Assembly: GCF_002119725.1 (NCBI RefSeq)
Contig: NZ_CP021109.1
Coordinates: 2,232,001 to 2,296,000 of the forward strand
Length of the DNA: 64,000 nt
Direction: 5' to 3'
Source: Bordetella genomosp. 9
GTDB taxonomy: Bacteria; Pseudomonadota; Gammaproteobacteria; Burkholderiales; Burkholderiaceae_B
How positions within the stretch are numbered: position 1 is the stretch's first letter; each line of letters begins with the position of its first letter. Below are positions 16,799-25,727 of the stretch, in pieces. A program made the position numbers and the translations under genes. The notes below the pieces were generated by a model. The model did not search any database and was not told where the DNA came from. It saw nothing but the letters and a program-made list of their open reading frames with translations.

Positions 16799-18292
16799 AT
16801 GCGTATCGGCGATGCACCTTCTCACACCGTTCGTCCCGATTTCATGCCGTTCCAGGCATTCGACAGCGCGGAAGCCGCCGTCGAGCGGCTGACTGAAATC
16901 TACGCCCGCAATACCGCATATTTGCGCGCCGCCTTCGATCGCGTCGCGCGCGGCGAGGACCTGCAGGGCGGCAGGGTGCGCGCCTGCTATCCCGCCCTGC
17001 GTATCGCCGTGCACACCTACGACCGCGTGGATTCGCGTTTGTCGTACGGCCATGTGGCGGAGCCGGGCGTCTACCAGACCACCATCACGCAGCCGCGCCT
17101 GTTCAAGGATTACCTGACCGAGCAGATCCGCCAATTGCTGCACAACCACAAGGTGCCGGTGGAGGTGGGCGAGTCCAACGTACCGATTCCGCTGCACTTC
17201 GCGTTTCCCGACGGCGCCTATGTCGAAGGCGAGCACCTGGAGGCGATGAAGCGGCCGCTGCGCGACATTTTCGACGTGCCGGACCTGGCCATCACGGACG
17301 ATGCCATCGTCAACGGCACCTGGCATGGGCGCGAGAACGAACCGCGTCCGCTCGGGCCCTTCACCGCCCCGCGCATCGACTACTCGCTGCACCGGTTGCA
17401 GCACTACACGGCCACCGCGCCGGTGCATTTCCAGAATTTCGTCCTGTTCACCAACTACCAGTTCTACGTCGACGAGTTCTGCGCGCGCGCTCGCGCCATG
17501 CTGAGCGCCGGCGAAGGCGATTACGACGCGCTGGTGGAGCCGGGCAACCGCATTCTGCGGCGCGGGGAACCGATTGCGGCGGAATCGCCGGTTGGGCGGC
17601 TGCCCCAAATGCCGGCGTATCACCTGACCCGCGCCGACCATTCGGGCATCACGCTGGTCAATATCGGCGTGGGTCCCTCGAACGCCAAGACCATCACCGA
17701 CCATATCGCGGTGCTGCGGCCGCATGCCTGGCTGATGCTGGGCCATTGCGCCGGGCTGCGGGCTTCGCAACGCCTGGGCGATTATGTGCTCGCGCACGGG
17801 TACGTGCGCGACGATCACGTTCTGGATGCGGACCTGCCGACCTGGGTGCCGGTGCCGCCGCTGGCGGAGGTCCAGGTGGCGCTGGAGCAGGCGGTGGAGG
17901 AAGTGGCCGGCCTCTCAGGCTGGGAGCTCAAGCGCATCATGCGCACCGGGACGGTGGCCACCATCGACAACCGCAATTGGGAACTGCGCGACCATACGGA
18001 GCCGGTGCAGCGCTTCGCGCAATCGCGGGCGATCGCGCTGGACATGGAGTCGGCCACCATCGCGGCCAACGGCTTTCGCTTCCGCGTTCCGTATGGAACC
18101 CTTCTATGCGTGTCCGACAAGCCGCTGCACGGGGAATTGAAGCTCCCCGGCATGGCCTCGGAGTTCTATCGCAAGCAGGTGGGCCAGCATTTGGAAATCG
18201 GCATCCGGGCGCTGGAACGCCTGCGCGAAATGCCGCCGGAGCGCCTGCATTCGCGCAAGCTGCGCAACTTCATGGAAACGGCGTTCCAATAA
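16799..18292 (+). CDS. amn: AMP nucleosidase
   Basis: 497-aa enzyme hydrolysing AMP to adenine and ribose 5-phosphate, controlling cytosolic AMP. N-terminal AMP-nucleosidase regulatory domain (about 1-170), then a nucleoside phosphorylase-fold catalytic domain with NIGVGPSNAKTITDH, GHCAGLR and the purine/ribose-binding DMESATIAANGFR motif near residue 417. Length normal. The ATG at 16799 follows CAGGAGATC. The stop codon falls inside the first unit of a 15-bp tandem repeat. Confidence 0.95.
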   Translation: MRIGDAPSHTVRPDFMPFQAFDSAEAAVERLTEIYARNTAYLRAAFDRVARGEDLQGGRVRACYPALRIAVHTYDRVDSRLSYGHVAEPGVYQTTITQPRLFKDYLTEQIRQLLHNHKVPVEVGESNVPIPLHFAFPDGAYVEGEHLEAMKRPLRDIFDVPDLAITDDAIVNGTWHGRENEPRPLGPFTAPRIDYSLHRLQHYTATAPVHFQNFVLFTNYQFYVDEFCARARAMLSAGEGDYDALVEPGNRILRRGEPIAAESPVGRLPQMPAYHLTRADHSGITLVNIGVGPSNAKTITDHIAVLRPHAWLMLGHCAGLRASQRLGDYVLAHGYVRDDHVLDADLPTWVPVPPLAEVQVALEQAVEEVAGLSGWELKRIMRTGTVATIDNRNWELRDHTEPVQRFAQSRAIALDMESATIAANGFRFRVPYGTLLCVSDKPLHGELKLPGMASEFYRKQVGQHLEIGIRALERLREMPPERLHSRKLRNFMETAFQ

Positions 18293-18339
18293 ACGGCGTT
18301 TCAATAAAGGGCGTTCCAATAAAGGGCGTTTCAATAAAG
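18280..18339. repeat. Tandem repeat, four 15-bp units, spanning two stop codons
   Basis: Units GGCGTTCCAATAAAC, GGCGTTTCAATAAAG, GGCGTTCCAATAAAG, GGCGTTTCAATAAAG, with C/T alternating at position 7 (a 30-bp higher-order period). The first unit supplies the amn stop, and the last supplies the stop of the convergent aconitase X small-subunit gene. The 15-bp length keeps both frames. Likely replication slippage. Confidence 0.95.
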
Positions 18340-18774
18340 AATGCGGCAGCCGTGCGCGCCGGCCTCCACCTGCAGCGGCGTGCCGGCAGGCAGCGCGGAC
18401 AGCGTCCGCCAGGGCGCTTCATCGGCCAGTGCGATCGGCACATCGATGCCATACAGCTCGCCGGCCACGATACAGCCAAGCGCCACGATGAGATCCCGGT
18501 CGCGCATCACGATGGCCGCGGGGCCGGTGCCGTTGCGTATGGCTTCGGCCAGCACGCTGCTGCTGGAGCTCGATCCCTTGGCGCGGGCCATCAGCAGCAC
18601 GCGGCCCGCAAGACCCTGTCCGCATTGCGGATGGCGCGGCTCGATGATGACGCCGGCGGCGGCGTCGTAGCCGCCCCAGAAACTCAACGGTTCGGCCAGC
18701 GCCAGCACGGGGCCGCCTCCGGCGCCCGGCACGATGGTCGTTGCGGAGAGCGCGCGCGCGGAATCAGGCGTCAT
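18331..18774 (-). CDS. Aconitase X swivel domain (small subunit, DUF126)
   Basis: 147-aa protein of the DUF126 family, the swivelling small subunit of two-chain aconitase X enzymes. It has the family features [21 protein letters not shown], the phosphate/substrate loop [16 protein letters not shown] and [17 protein letters not shown] spacing near the C-terminus. I chose the ATG at 18774 (MTPDSARAL), which overlaps the large-subunit gene by 11 bp. A longer frame to 18834 would overlap far more. It ends in the 15-bp tandem repeat. Together with the large subunit it should form the active heterodimer. Confidence 0.88.
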   Translation of the reverse strand: MTPDSARALSATTIVPGAGGGPVLALAEPLSFWGGYDAAAGVIIEPRHPQCGQGLAGRVLLMARAKGSSSSSSVLAEAIRNGTGPAAIVMRDRDLIVALGCIVAGELYGIDVPIALADEAPWRTLSALPAGTPLQVEAGAHGCRILY

Positions 18775-20041
18775 CGAGGCACACCTTTCCTTCCACGGCG
18801 GACCGTACGCATTCGCGCAGACTGCCGTATGCAACGCTTACGCCGATGTTCGCAGGGGCGTAGTGCGCCCACTTGCCGGAATTCGTCATGACCAGGCCCT
18901 GGGTCTGCCGCATGATGGGGGTGATGTAGGTGCAGGTGTCGGTGACGAACTGCACGCCCGCGCCGCGCAGGCGCGCAGCCAGTCCCGACGACTCCAGTTC
19001 CCACAGGATGTAGCGGCTGGTGTTCACATAAAAGTCCACCGCGCACGGGCGGCCCATCCCGGACAGCAGGCGCTCCAGCGCCGCGCATTCCGCCAGCGAA
19101 AAATGCGGCGTTCCGACGCTCACGGCTGCCAGCGGATCGCCGGGGCGGGCCTGGTTTAGCGAGGCGCGGACTGCGCGCAGGTCCGCGCGGCGGACGACCA
19201 CCGTCGGGGCTGCCGGTATGGCGGAATTGTCCTGCTGCTTGTCCACGCCCAGGGCCGCTTCGAGCGTGGACGCTTCCGGGGTGATGCCGACGGCGTGGAA
19301 AAGCGCCACGGCCCCGCTGGAAGCCGCTGCCGCGCCCAGCGCCTTCAGCTCGTCCTCCGTCGTATCGGCGGGCAGGCCGGTGATCGCGGGAACAATGCCG
19401 CCGGCGCGCTTTCCCACCAGTAGCCCGAGCGCGGCATACCAGATGTCGCGGCCGTCCGGTTCGCGGGGGAAATCCTCCACGGCAAACACGAGGCCCGCGC
19501 GGCGGTTCTCGTCCAGATGCAGGCCGCAACAGGGTGCACGGCCGGTGAGCGCGGCGCACAGATCCATGAAATCGCCGTAGCGGTTCGTGCGCGCGCCCAG
19601 GACGGAATTTGCGAACACGATCGCATTGGATTCCGCCCAGGCAATCTGCTGGCCCAGGCGCGGCCGCCGCTGCAATTGGTAAGGCGCGCAGGTGAAGGTC
19701 GATTCGCAGCCCAATTCCAGGTGCGCCTGCATCAGGCGCGTGCCGGCGTCGCGCAGGGCGTCGCCGCCGCGGAACAGTTCGGGATGGATCAAATCCATGG
19801 ACCCGACGTTCAAGGTGGTTGGAACGACGACTTTGCCGCCGGCGCCGACCAGTTTTTCCACGAAGTCCAGACTGGCCTGTCCGTGATACAGGCAGCCGTC
19901 GATGTGTGCGCTTTCGATATCCAGCAGGCGCGGGGCGCCCATGACGGCGGCCGCGCGCACGAGCACGCGCATCGCCATGGCCGCCGCTTCGCCTTGCGCG
20001 CCGTCGAGCAGGGCCTGGTCATGGTCGGACAGGGCAATCAT
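18764..20041 (-). CDS. Aconitase X catalytic subunit (DUF521)
   Basis: 425-aa catalytic chain of aconitase X (AcnX). Characterised bacterial AcnX enzymes dehydrate cis-3-hydroxy-L-proline, and archaeal ones act on mevalonate 5-phosphate, so a hydroxy-acid or hydroxyproline dehydratase is expected. It has family motifs [24 protein letters not shown] and the cysteine pair C112/C118 ([15 protein letters not shown]), plus TDTCTYITP near the C-terminus, candidate Fe-S ligands. It is upstream of and overlaps the small-subunit gene. The diverging Fe-type alcohol dehydrogenase might act in the same pathway. The substrate is not determined by sequence alone. Confidence 0.88.
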   Translation of the reverse strand: MIALSDHDQALLDGAQGEAAAMAMRVLVRAAAVMGAPRLLDIESAHIDGCLYHGQASLDFVEKLVGAGGKVVVPTTLNVGSMDLIHPELFRGGDALRDAGTRLMQAHLELGCESTFTCAPYQLQRRPRLGQQIAWAESNAIVFANSVLGARTNRYGDFMDLCAALTGRAPCCGLHLDENRRAGLVFAVEDFPREPDGRDIWYAALGLLVGKRAGGIVPAITGLPADTTEDELKALGAAAASSGAVALFHAVGITPEASTLEAALGVDKQQDNSAIPAAPTVVVRRADLRAVRASLNQARPGDPLAAVSVGTPHFSLAECAALERLLSGMGRPCAVDFYVNTSRYILWELESSGLAARLRGAGVQFVTDTCTYITPIMRQTQGLVMTNSGKWAHYAPANIGVSVAYGSLRECVRSAVEGKVCLDDA

Positions 20042-20386
20042 GGTGTTGGACCTCGTGGGGATGATGCGGCCGGCTCCGCCGCCGGCCGGGTGCGTCCGGG
20101 CACGACGGCACCGCGGACGCGAGCGCGCCCATTACTGCGGTGAGCAGATGAGGATTGTATCGGGGCGGCACCCGCGACAGACGGCTGCTGCGCCAGGGGG
20201 CGACCAGGGCGGGGCGCAATGGCGGGGGTGGCGAAGTCCCGGGTTGCTGAGCCCCCGCGACGCGCGTAACGTGATGGCGCCAAAGCCGCCGAAGAAATCG
20301 GCACGAAGAAATCGGCGCGAAGAAATCGGCACGCAGAAATCGGCACGAATCGGCACGCAGAAATCGGCACACAAGGAGACATCGCC
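20042..20386. other. Divergent intergenic region with 14-bp tandem repeat
   Basis: 345 bp between the aconitase X and Fe-ADH genes. No convincing gene. It is GC-rich to about 20280, then holds the tandem repeat at 20291-20370, followed directly by the ACAAGGAGACATCGCC ribosome site of the Fe-ADH. Promoters for both directions should lie here but none stands out. Confidence 0.6.
20291..20370 (+). repeat. Tandem repeat, about six 14-bp units, in Fe-ADH leader
   Basis: Units of GAAGAAATCGGCAC with small changes: three GAAG-type copies, one GCAG copy, a truncated 10-bp copy, one GCAG copy. It ends 16 bp before the Fe-ADH ATG, immediately before the Shine-Dalgarno sequence. Copy-number change would alter 5' leader length or promoter spacing. 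Confidence 0.93.
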
Positions 20387-21538
20387 ATGCAACCCTTTGC
20401 TTTCCATGCCGCCAAATCGGTCCTGGTCGCGCCGGGCGCCGCCTTGCAACTGGCCGACCACGTCGCGCGGCTGGGCGCGCGCTCGGTGCTGGTGGTCACC
20501 GATCCAGGCGTCGCGCGCGCGGGGCTGCTGGAGCCGGCCCTGGAAGGGATGCGGCGGGCCGGCCTGGGCGTGCATTGCTACGCGCAGGTCGTGCCCGAGC
20601 CGCCCGTGCACGTCGTCCTGGCTGCCGCGGAACAGGCGCGCGCCACCCGTGCGGACTGCATCGTCGGTTTCGGCGGCGGCAGTTCGCTGGACACGGCCAA
20701 GCTGGCCGCCCTGCTGGCGAGCGGGGAGGTGGATCTGGAATCGGTCTATGGCGTGGACAAGGTGCGCGGCGCGCGTCTGCCGCTGATCCTGGTCCCGACC
20801 ACGGCGGGCACCGGCTCCGAGGTCACGCCCATCGCCATCGTCACGACCGGTGAAAACATGAAGCAGGGCGTCGTCTCGCCCGTGCTGCTCCCCGACGTCG
20901 CGCTGCTGGACGCCGACCTGACGCTGGGCCTGCCGCGTCCGGTCACCGCCGCCACCGGCATCGACGCGATGGTGCACGCCATCGAAGCGTATACGAGCCG
21001 GCGGTTGAAGAACCCCCTGTCCGACAGCCTGGCGCGCGAAGCGCTGCGCCTGCTGTCCGCCAATATCCGGCGGGTGTGCGACACGCCCGGGGACAGGGAT
21101 GCGCGCCAGGCCATGCTCATTGGGGCCTGCATGGCCGGTATGGCTTTCGCCAATGCGCCGGTGGGCGCCGTGCACGCGCTTGCGTATCCCGTTGGCGCGC
21201 GCTTTCATGTGCCCCACGGGCTTTCCAATTCGCTGGTGCTGGGCCCGGTGTTGCGCTTCAACCTGCCGGCCGCCTTGCCGCAGTACGAGGAGCTGGCCGA
21301 ACAGGTGCTGCCGCGCGCGCCCGGCTCGCCCGAGGCTCGCGCCGTCGCGCTGATCGAATGGCTCGAAGCCTTGCCGGCGGCCGTGGGACTTCCGAGCCGC
21401 CTGACGCAAACGGGTATTACGGCGAATGACGTGGACGCGCTGGCCGATGACGCCATGCTCCAGACGCGCCTGCTGGTGAACAACCCGCGCGAACTTTCGC
21501 GTCAGGATGCCGTGGCGCTGTATCGGCAGGCGCTTTGA
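20387..21538 (+). CDS. Iron-containing alcohol dehydrogenase family protein
   Basis: 383-aa group III (Fe-ADH) NAD(P)-dependent dehydrogenase. NAD-binding GFGGGSSLDTAKL near residue 97, PTTAGTGSEVTP near 142, and metal ligands in GIDAMVHAIEAY (Asp/His) and ALAYPVGARFHVPHGLSNS (His/His). Members reduce aldehydes or oxidise alcohols and hydroxyacids, including maleylacetate reductases. The exact substrate is open. AAGGAG lies 10 bp before the ATG. The leader contains a 14-bp tandem repeat. Divergent from aconitase X and followed by a LysR gene. Confidence 0.92.
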   Translation: MQPFAFHAAKSVLVAPGAALQLADHVARLGARSVLVVTDPGVARAGLLEPALEGMRRAGLGVHCYAQVVPEPPVHVVLAAAEQARATRADCIVGFGGGSSLDTAKLAALLASGEVDLESVYGVDKVRGARLPLILVPTTAGTGSEVTPIAIVTTGENMKQGVVSPVLLPDVALLDADLTLGLPRPVTAATGIDAMVHAIEAYTSRRLKNPLSDSLAREALRLLSANIRRVCDTPGDRDARQAMLIGACMAGMAFANAPVGAVHALAYPVGARFHVPHGLSNSLVLGPVLRFNLPAALPQYEELAEQVLPRAPGSPEARAVALIEWLEALPAAVGLPSRLTQTGITANDVDALADDAMLQTRLLVNNPRELSRQDAVALYRQAL

Positions 21539-21690
21539 GGCGCCCGCCGCGGCGGCGCCAGGCCATGACATGAGCAGCTTCCGGCGCATCGGGCGCCTGG
21601 GGGCGTAACCGTGTGCGGTCCGTCCGTGTTCGGCCCGCGCCGAGCGCCCAGGCCCTGGCTGGGGTGCCGCCCCAACTATCTCGAAAAGAG

Positions 21691-21724
21691 AATCTGTTTG
21701 GGAGTAGCATTCCTCAAACAGATT
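21691..21724. promoter_or_regulatory. Perfect 10-bp inverted repeat just upstream of LysR gene
   Basis: AATCTGTTTG at 21691-21700 and CAAACAGATT at 21715-21724, a perfect palindrome with a 14-bp spacer, ending 10 bp before the LysR ATG. As DNA it fits an autoregulatory LysR operator. As RNA it would form a stem close to the start codon, and no good Shine-Dalgarno is visible outside it. Confidence 0.7.
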
Positions 21725-21734
21725 GGAAAATGCC

Positions 21735-22622
21735 ATGGAAATCGCCGAATTGGAGATCTTCCGCGCGGTGGCTCAGGAGCAGAGCGTGACCCGGGCGGCC
21801 AGGCGGCTGCGGCGCGTGCAGTCGAATGTGACGACGCGGGTGAAGAAACTGGAAGAGAACCTTGGCGTGGCGCTCTTCGTGCGAGGCGGCCGGCAGATGG
21901 CGCTGACGCCGGAGGGGCGGCGCTTTCTGGACTACGCCGAACGCATCCTGGCGCTGGCGACGGAAGCGCGTCAGGCGGTGCGCGACGAGGCGCCATCGGG
22001 GCGGCTCAGGCTCGGGTCGATGGAGGCGGCGGCCGCCAGCCGGCTGCCGGGGCCATTGGCCAGTTTCCATCGCAAGTGGCCGGCGGTGCAGATCGATATA
22101 CAGACGGGAACCACGCAGGCGCTCGCCGACGCGGTCGTGGCCCATCGGCTGGATTGCGCCATCGTGGCGCACCCGGCGCAGGGCCGGCCCGAGCAGGCGG
22201 ACATGGCCAGGCTGGGCCCCGCGCTGCAAGGCGATTATCTGTTCACCGAGCGCCTGTTGCTGGTGGCGCCGCCATCGCATCCGCGCATCCGGCGGGCGCG
22301 CGATATCCGCGTGCGCACCATTGCCGCATTCACGCAGGGCTGCACCTATCGCAACTGCGTGGACGAATGGCTGGCGCGTGATGGGGAAAGCCTGGACGGC
22401 TGGGGCGTGGTGGAGCAGAGCTCCTACGCCGCCATTCTGGCCTGTGTGATGGCGGGCACCGCAGTGGCCGCGGTGCCGCAGTCGGTGCTCGCGATGCACC
22501 CCGCTGCCGCGGGCGTCAATAAAACGCTGCTGCGCACGGTCAACAGCTTCCTGATCAGCCGCGCGGGCTTCCGTACGTCGGCCTGCAGCGCTTTCTATCA
22601 GGAGATGCGGCGTGCGGCATGA
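21735..22622 (+). CDS. LysR-family transcriptional regulator
   Basis: 295-aa LysR. Helix-turn-helix at residues 1-60 (EIAELEIFRAVAQEQSVTRA, then RRVQSNVTTRVKKLEE), effector domain from about 88. I chose the ATG at 21735; a TTG four codons earlier also fits. Most similar in outline to CysB/CbbR-type or PgrR-type members, without a certain subgroup. A perfect inverted repeat lies 10-44 bp before the start, a likely autoregulatory site. Co-directional with the Fe-ADH gene 196 bp upstream, which may be its target. Confidence 0.87.
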   Translation: MEIAELEIFRAVAQEQSVTRAARRLRRVQSNVTTRVKKLEENLGVALFVRGGRQMALTPEGRRFLDYAERILALATEARQAVRDEAPSGRLRLGSMEAAAASRLPGPLASFHRKWPAVQIDIQTGTTQALADAVVAHRLDCAIVAHPAQGRPEQADMARLGPALQGDYLFTERLLLVAPPSHPRIRRARDIRVRTIAAFTQGCTYRNCVDEWLARDGESLDGWGVVEQSSYAAILACVMAGTAVAAVPQSVLAMHPAAAGVNKTLLRTVNSFLISRAGFRTSACSAFYQEMRRAA

Positions 22623-22739
22623 GACGGCCTGCCGCCATGGGCGCGCCACGCCTGCCTGCCGGCGACGCCGTGCTTACCGATGAACCGCCGCGGGCGCCGG
22701 GTCGGCGCTTTGCGGCCTACCCTTGCAAGGAGCCGAATC

Positions 22740-23852
22740 ATGCCCGATATCCGCACCCCGCTTGCCACGCGGCTGGGGATCTCCACCCCGATCATCCAGG
22801 CCCCCATGGCGGGCGTCAGCACGCCGGCGCTGGCCGCGGCCGCCGCGAATGTCGGCGCGCTGGGCTTTCTGGGGGTGGGAGCGATGAATGCCGAAGCCGC
22901 GCGCAAGGCCATTGCCGACACACGGGCGCTGACGGACAAGCCCTTCGGCGTGAACGTGTTCTGTCATGCGCCCGCCAAGGCGGACGCCGGAGCGGAGGCG
23001 GCGTGGTTGGCCTACCTCGCGCCGGTCTTTCGTGAATTCGGCGCCGAGCCGCCGGCAGGGCTGAAGGAAATCTACAAGAGCTTTGTCGTTGACGACGACA
23101 TGCTGGGCGTCTTTCTCGAGACGCGGCCGGCGGTGGTGAGCTTCCATTTCGGCCTGCCGGATGCGGCGCGCATCCGGGCGCTGCACGATGCGGGCATCTT
23201 TCTGATGGCTTGCGCGACCACGCTGGAAGAGGCGCGCCGCGTGCGGGATGCCGGCATCGACGCCGTCGTCGCGCAGGGCTACGAAGCGGGCGGCCATCGC
23301 GGCATGTTCGACCCGTCAGAGCGGGACGAACAGCTCGGCACGCTGGCGCTGACGCGCCTGCTCGCGCGCAATCTGGATATTCCGGTGGTGGCGGCGGGGG
23401 GCATTATGGATGGCGCCGGCATCGCCTCCGTCCTGGCTCTGGGCGCGCAGGCCGCGCAGATGGGAACGGCCTTCATCGCGTGTCCGGAAAGCGCGGCCGA
23501 TGCCGCCTTCCGCGCCGCGCTGCAGGACGGCGGCGCCGTGACGTCCATGACAGAGGCGATCTCCGGGCGGCGTGCGCGGGGCCTGTACAACCGCTTGATG
23601 CAGCTGGGTGAAGCGGCGGGCAGCCCGCGCGTGCCCGATTATCCGATCGCCTACGATGCCGGCAAGGCCCTGCACGCCGCCGCCAAGGCGCGCGGCAGCA
23701 GTGCGTTCGCGGCGCAGTGGGCGGGGCAGGGCGTGCGGCTGTCGCGCAGCCTGCCGGCCGGCGAGCTGGTGGCCGCGCTCAGCGCGGAACTGGCTCAGTC
23801 CCTGAAGGCGCTGGCGGCCTTGGAAGGCGCCAGCGAAGCCGCGTCCGCCTGA
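22740..23852 (+). CDS. Nitronate monooxygenase (2-nitropropane dioxygenase family)
   Basis: 370-aa FMN enzyme with a TIM-barrel fold. Start motif ISTPIIQAPMAGVSTPALAA, the GVNVFCHAP strand, the AQGYEAGGHRG loop with the catalytic His typical of class I nitronate monooxygenases, the phosphate-binding AAGGIMDGAGIASVLALGAQ and GTAFIACPES. They oxidise toxic alkyl nitronates such as propionate-3-nitronate. The start at 22740 has AAGGAG 7 bp upstream. A longer frame lacks a signal. The last 58 bp overlap the end of the convergent ClC-channel gene. Confidence 0.9.
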   Translation: MPDIRTPLATRLGISTPIIQAPMAGVSTPALAAAAANVGALGFLGVGAMNAEAARKAIADTRALTDKPFGVNVFCHAPAKADAGAEAAWLAYLAPVFREFGAEPPAGLKEIYKSFVVDDDMLGVFLETRPAVVSFHFGLPDAARIRALHDAGIFLMACATTLEEARRVRDAGIDAVVAQGYEAGGHRGMFDPSERDEQLGTLALTRLLARNLDIPVVAAGGIMDGAGIASVLALGAQAAQMGTAFIACPESAADAAFRAALQDGGAVTSMTEAISGRRARGLYNRLMQLGEAAGSPRVPDYPIAYDAGKALHAAAKARGSSAFAAQWAGQGVRLSRSLPAGELVAALSAELAQSLKALAALEGASEAASA

Positions 23853-25642
23853 GCGGCGGGGCGGGCGCGCAACAGATAGCGTTCGCGCACGCTTTCTTCC
23901 TCGCGGCGGCGCGCGCGCACCTGCATCAGGTCGGCGCGGCTGACGATGCCGACCAGGCGGCCGTCGCGCCGGTCCACGATCGGCACGCGTCCCACGCCGG
24001 TGGCCGCCATGCGGTCGGCCAGCGCGCCGGCGGTCTCGTCGGGGTAGCCCAGCATGGGCGCGCGGTCCGCCAGGACTTCGCCCAGCGGCTGCTCCACCGG
24101 CGCGGTGTCGCTCGTCCAGGCCAGGATGTCCGCCTGCGTCACCACGCTGCGCACGCGGCCCGCCGGGTCGACGACCGGATAGGCGGTGTGGCGATGCGCG
24201 TCGGATTCGAAGAAGGCCAGCGCCTGGCCCATCGTCATATCGCCTGGCAGCGTCATGACGTCCTGGCGCATGATCGCCTGCACCCGCACCAATTCCAGCG
24301 GATCGACGTGGTATTCACGCACGACGTGATGACCGCGGCGCGCGATCTTTTCCGTCAGGATCGAACGCTTGAGCAGCAGTACGGTGACGCCGTAGGCCAC
24401 GGTGCTGGCAGTCAGCACCGGCAGCAGCAGGCTCGAATTTCCCGTCAGCTCCACGCAGAACAGCGTCGCCGTCAGCGGCGCGCGCATCGTGCCGCCCATC
24501 ATGGCGGCCATGCCCAGTGCAGCCCACAGCCCCGTTTCCGCGTGCGGCATGAAGCCGGTCGCCAGCGCGCCCAGGGCGCCGCCGAAAATCAGCAGCGGGG
24601 CCAGGACGCCGCCCGACGTCCCGGATCCCAGGGCGATGGCCCAGATCACCGCCTTCACTGCGAGCAGCAACAGAACGGCGTGCGACGTCAGCGTGCCGTC
24701 CAGCAGGTGGCGGATATTGTCGTAGCCCACACCCAGCGCCGCCGGTTCGATCAGCCCGCCGATGCCGATGGCGAGGCCGCCGATCGCCGGCCACCACATC
24801 CAGTGCAGGGGCAGTTTCTGGAAGACGTCTTCCGCGCCATACACCATGGCGGTCAGCACCCCGGAACCGATGCCGGCCATCAGGCCGATGCAGGCCCAGG
24901 ACAGGAAATGCGGCGCGGTCAGGACCGCGTGGCCCGCATAGGGAAAGAGCGGACCGGCATCCAGCAGCAGCGTGCGGCTGGCGCCCGCCACGGCCGCAGC
25001 GGTGGCCACCGGCAGGAAGCTGCGCGGCTTCCATTCAAACAGCAGCAGCTCCACCGCGAGCAGCACCGCGGCGATCGGTGTGCCGAACACGGCCGTCATG
25101 CCGGCGGCCGCGCCGGCCACCAGCAGCGTCTTGCGCTCGGCAGCGGTCACGTGAAACGCCTGCGCCAGCAGCGAGCCCAGCGCGCCGCCCGTCATGATGA
25201 TGGGACCTTCGGCGCCGAACGGGCCGCCGGTGCCGATGGATACGGCCGAGGACAGCGGCTTGAGCAGCGCGACCTTGGGCTGGATGCGGCTTTTGCCGAT
25301 CAGGATGGCTTCCATGGCTTCGGGAATGCCGTGGCCGCGGATTTTTTCGGAGCCGTAGCGCGCCATCAGGCCGATGACGATACAGCCCGCCACCGGCACC
25401 AGCACGGACCAGGCGCCGTAAGGCGTGCCGGCGATGGGTAGCGGCTCCAGCGTGAAGCGTCCGTAATACGCCACGTTCGTGCACAGCGTGATCAGGCGCA
25501 GCAGCACCCAGGCGGCGGCCACGCCCATGCCGCCGGCGACGGCGGCCATGAGCATCATGGCGAGTACGCGTTTGTCGGTGGTGAAATCGCCCAGCCGGGG
25601 TGGCGCGCTGTGGCTGCTGGGATGGGAAGGAGAGGCGGACAT
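23795..25642 (-). CDS. ClC-type chloride channel/antiporter with CBS domains
   Basis: About 615-aa inner-membrane ClC protein. The ion-pathway motifs are present: GHGIPEA (helix D), GTGGPFGAEGPI with the gating glutamate (helix F) and GSGTSGGVLAP (helix N). Two CBS domains follow at the C-terminus (about residues 470-590, with AIMRQDVMTLPGDMTMGQ). This resembles ClcB-type antiporters. The start is uncertain: the ATG at 25642 (MSASPSHPSS) gives a usual length but has no Shine-Dalgarno sequence, and the frame is open further upstream. A perfect inverted repeat lies 67-85 bp before this start. The MarR gene lies directly upstream on the same strand. Confidence 0.9.
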   Translation of the reverse strand: MSASPSHPSSHSAPPRLGDFTTDKRVLAMMLMAAVAGGMGVAAAWVLLRLITLCTNVAYYGRFTLEPLPIAGTPYGAWSVLVPVAGCIVIGLMARYGSEKIRGHGIPEAMEAILIGKSRIQPKVALLKPLSSAVSIGTGGPFGAEGPIIMTGGALGSLLAQAFHVTAAERKTLLVAGAAAGMTAVFGTPIAAVLLAVELLLFEWKPRSFLPVATAAAVAGASRTLLLDAGPLFPYAGHAVLTAPHFLSWACIGLMAGIGSGVLTAMVYGAEDVFQKLPLHWMWWPAIGGLAIGIGGLIEPAALGVGYDNIRHLLDGTLTSHAVLLLLAVKAVIWAIALGSGTSGGVLAPLLIFGGALGALATGFMPHAETGLWAALGMAAMMGGTMRAPLTATLFCVELTGNSSLLLPVLTASTVAYGVTVLLLKRSILTEKIARRGHHVVREYHVDPLELVRVQAIMRQDVMTLPGDMTMGQALAFFESDAHRHTAYPVVDPAGRVRSVVTQADILAWTSDTAPVEQPLGEVLADRAPMLGYPDETAGALADRMAATGVGRVPIVDRRDGRLVGIVSRADLMQVRARRREEESVRERYLLRARPAAQADAASLAPSKAASAFRD

Positions 25643-25708
25643 AGGGGAGGAGGCGGGCGCTCGGGGGCCGGATTTGCGGACGAGGTTGGCGGGATCGAAA
25701 AACGCAAT

Positions 25709-25727
25709 TATATCGTAGAGCGATATA
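25709..25727. promoter_or_regulatory. Putative operator before the ClC gene
   Basis: TATATCG-TAGAG-CGATATA, perfect 7-bp arms with a 5-bp spacer, in an AT-rich patch 67-85 bp upstream of the ClC-gene ATG. Its size and symmetry suit a dimeric winged-helix repressor such as MarR or PadR. The MarR gene next door is the obvious candidate. Confidence 0.6.

Noticed and set aside
14468..17818. A 1116-residue minus-strand frame through the hydrolase, livK and amn
   Set aside because: It runs antisense to livK and amn and shows shadow-type composition. Only the separate frame at 14704-15300 encodes a real hydrolase.
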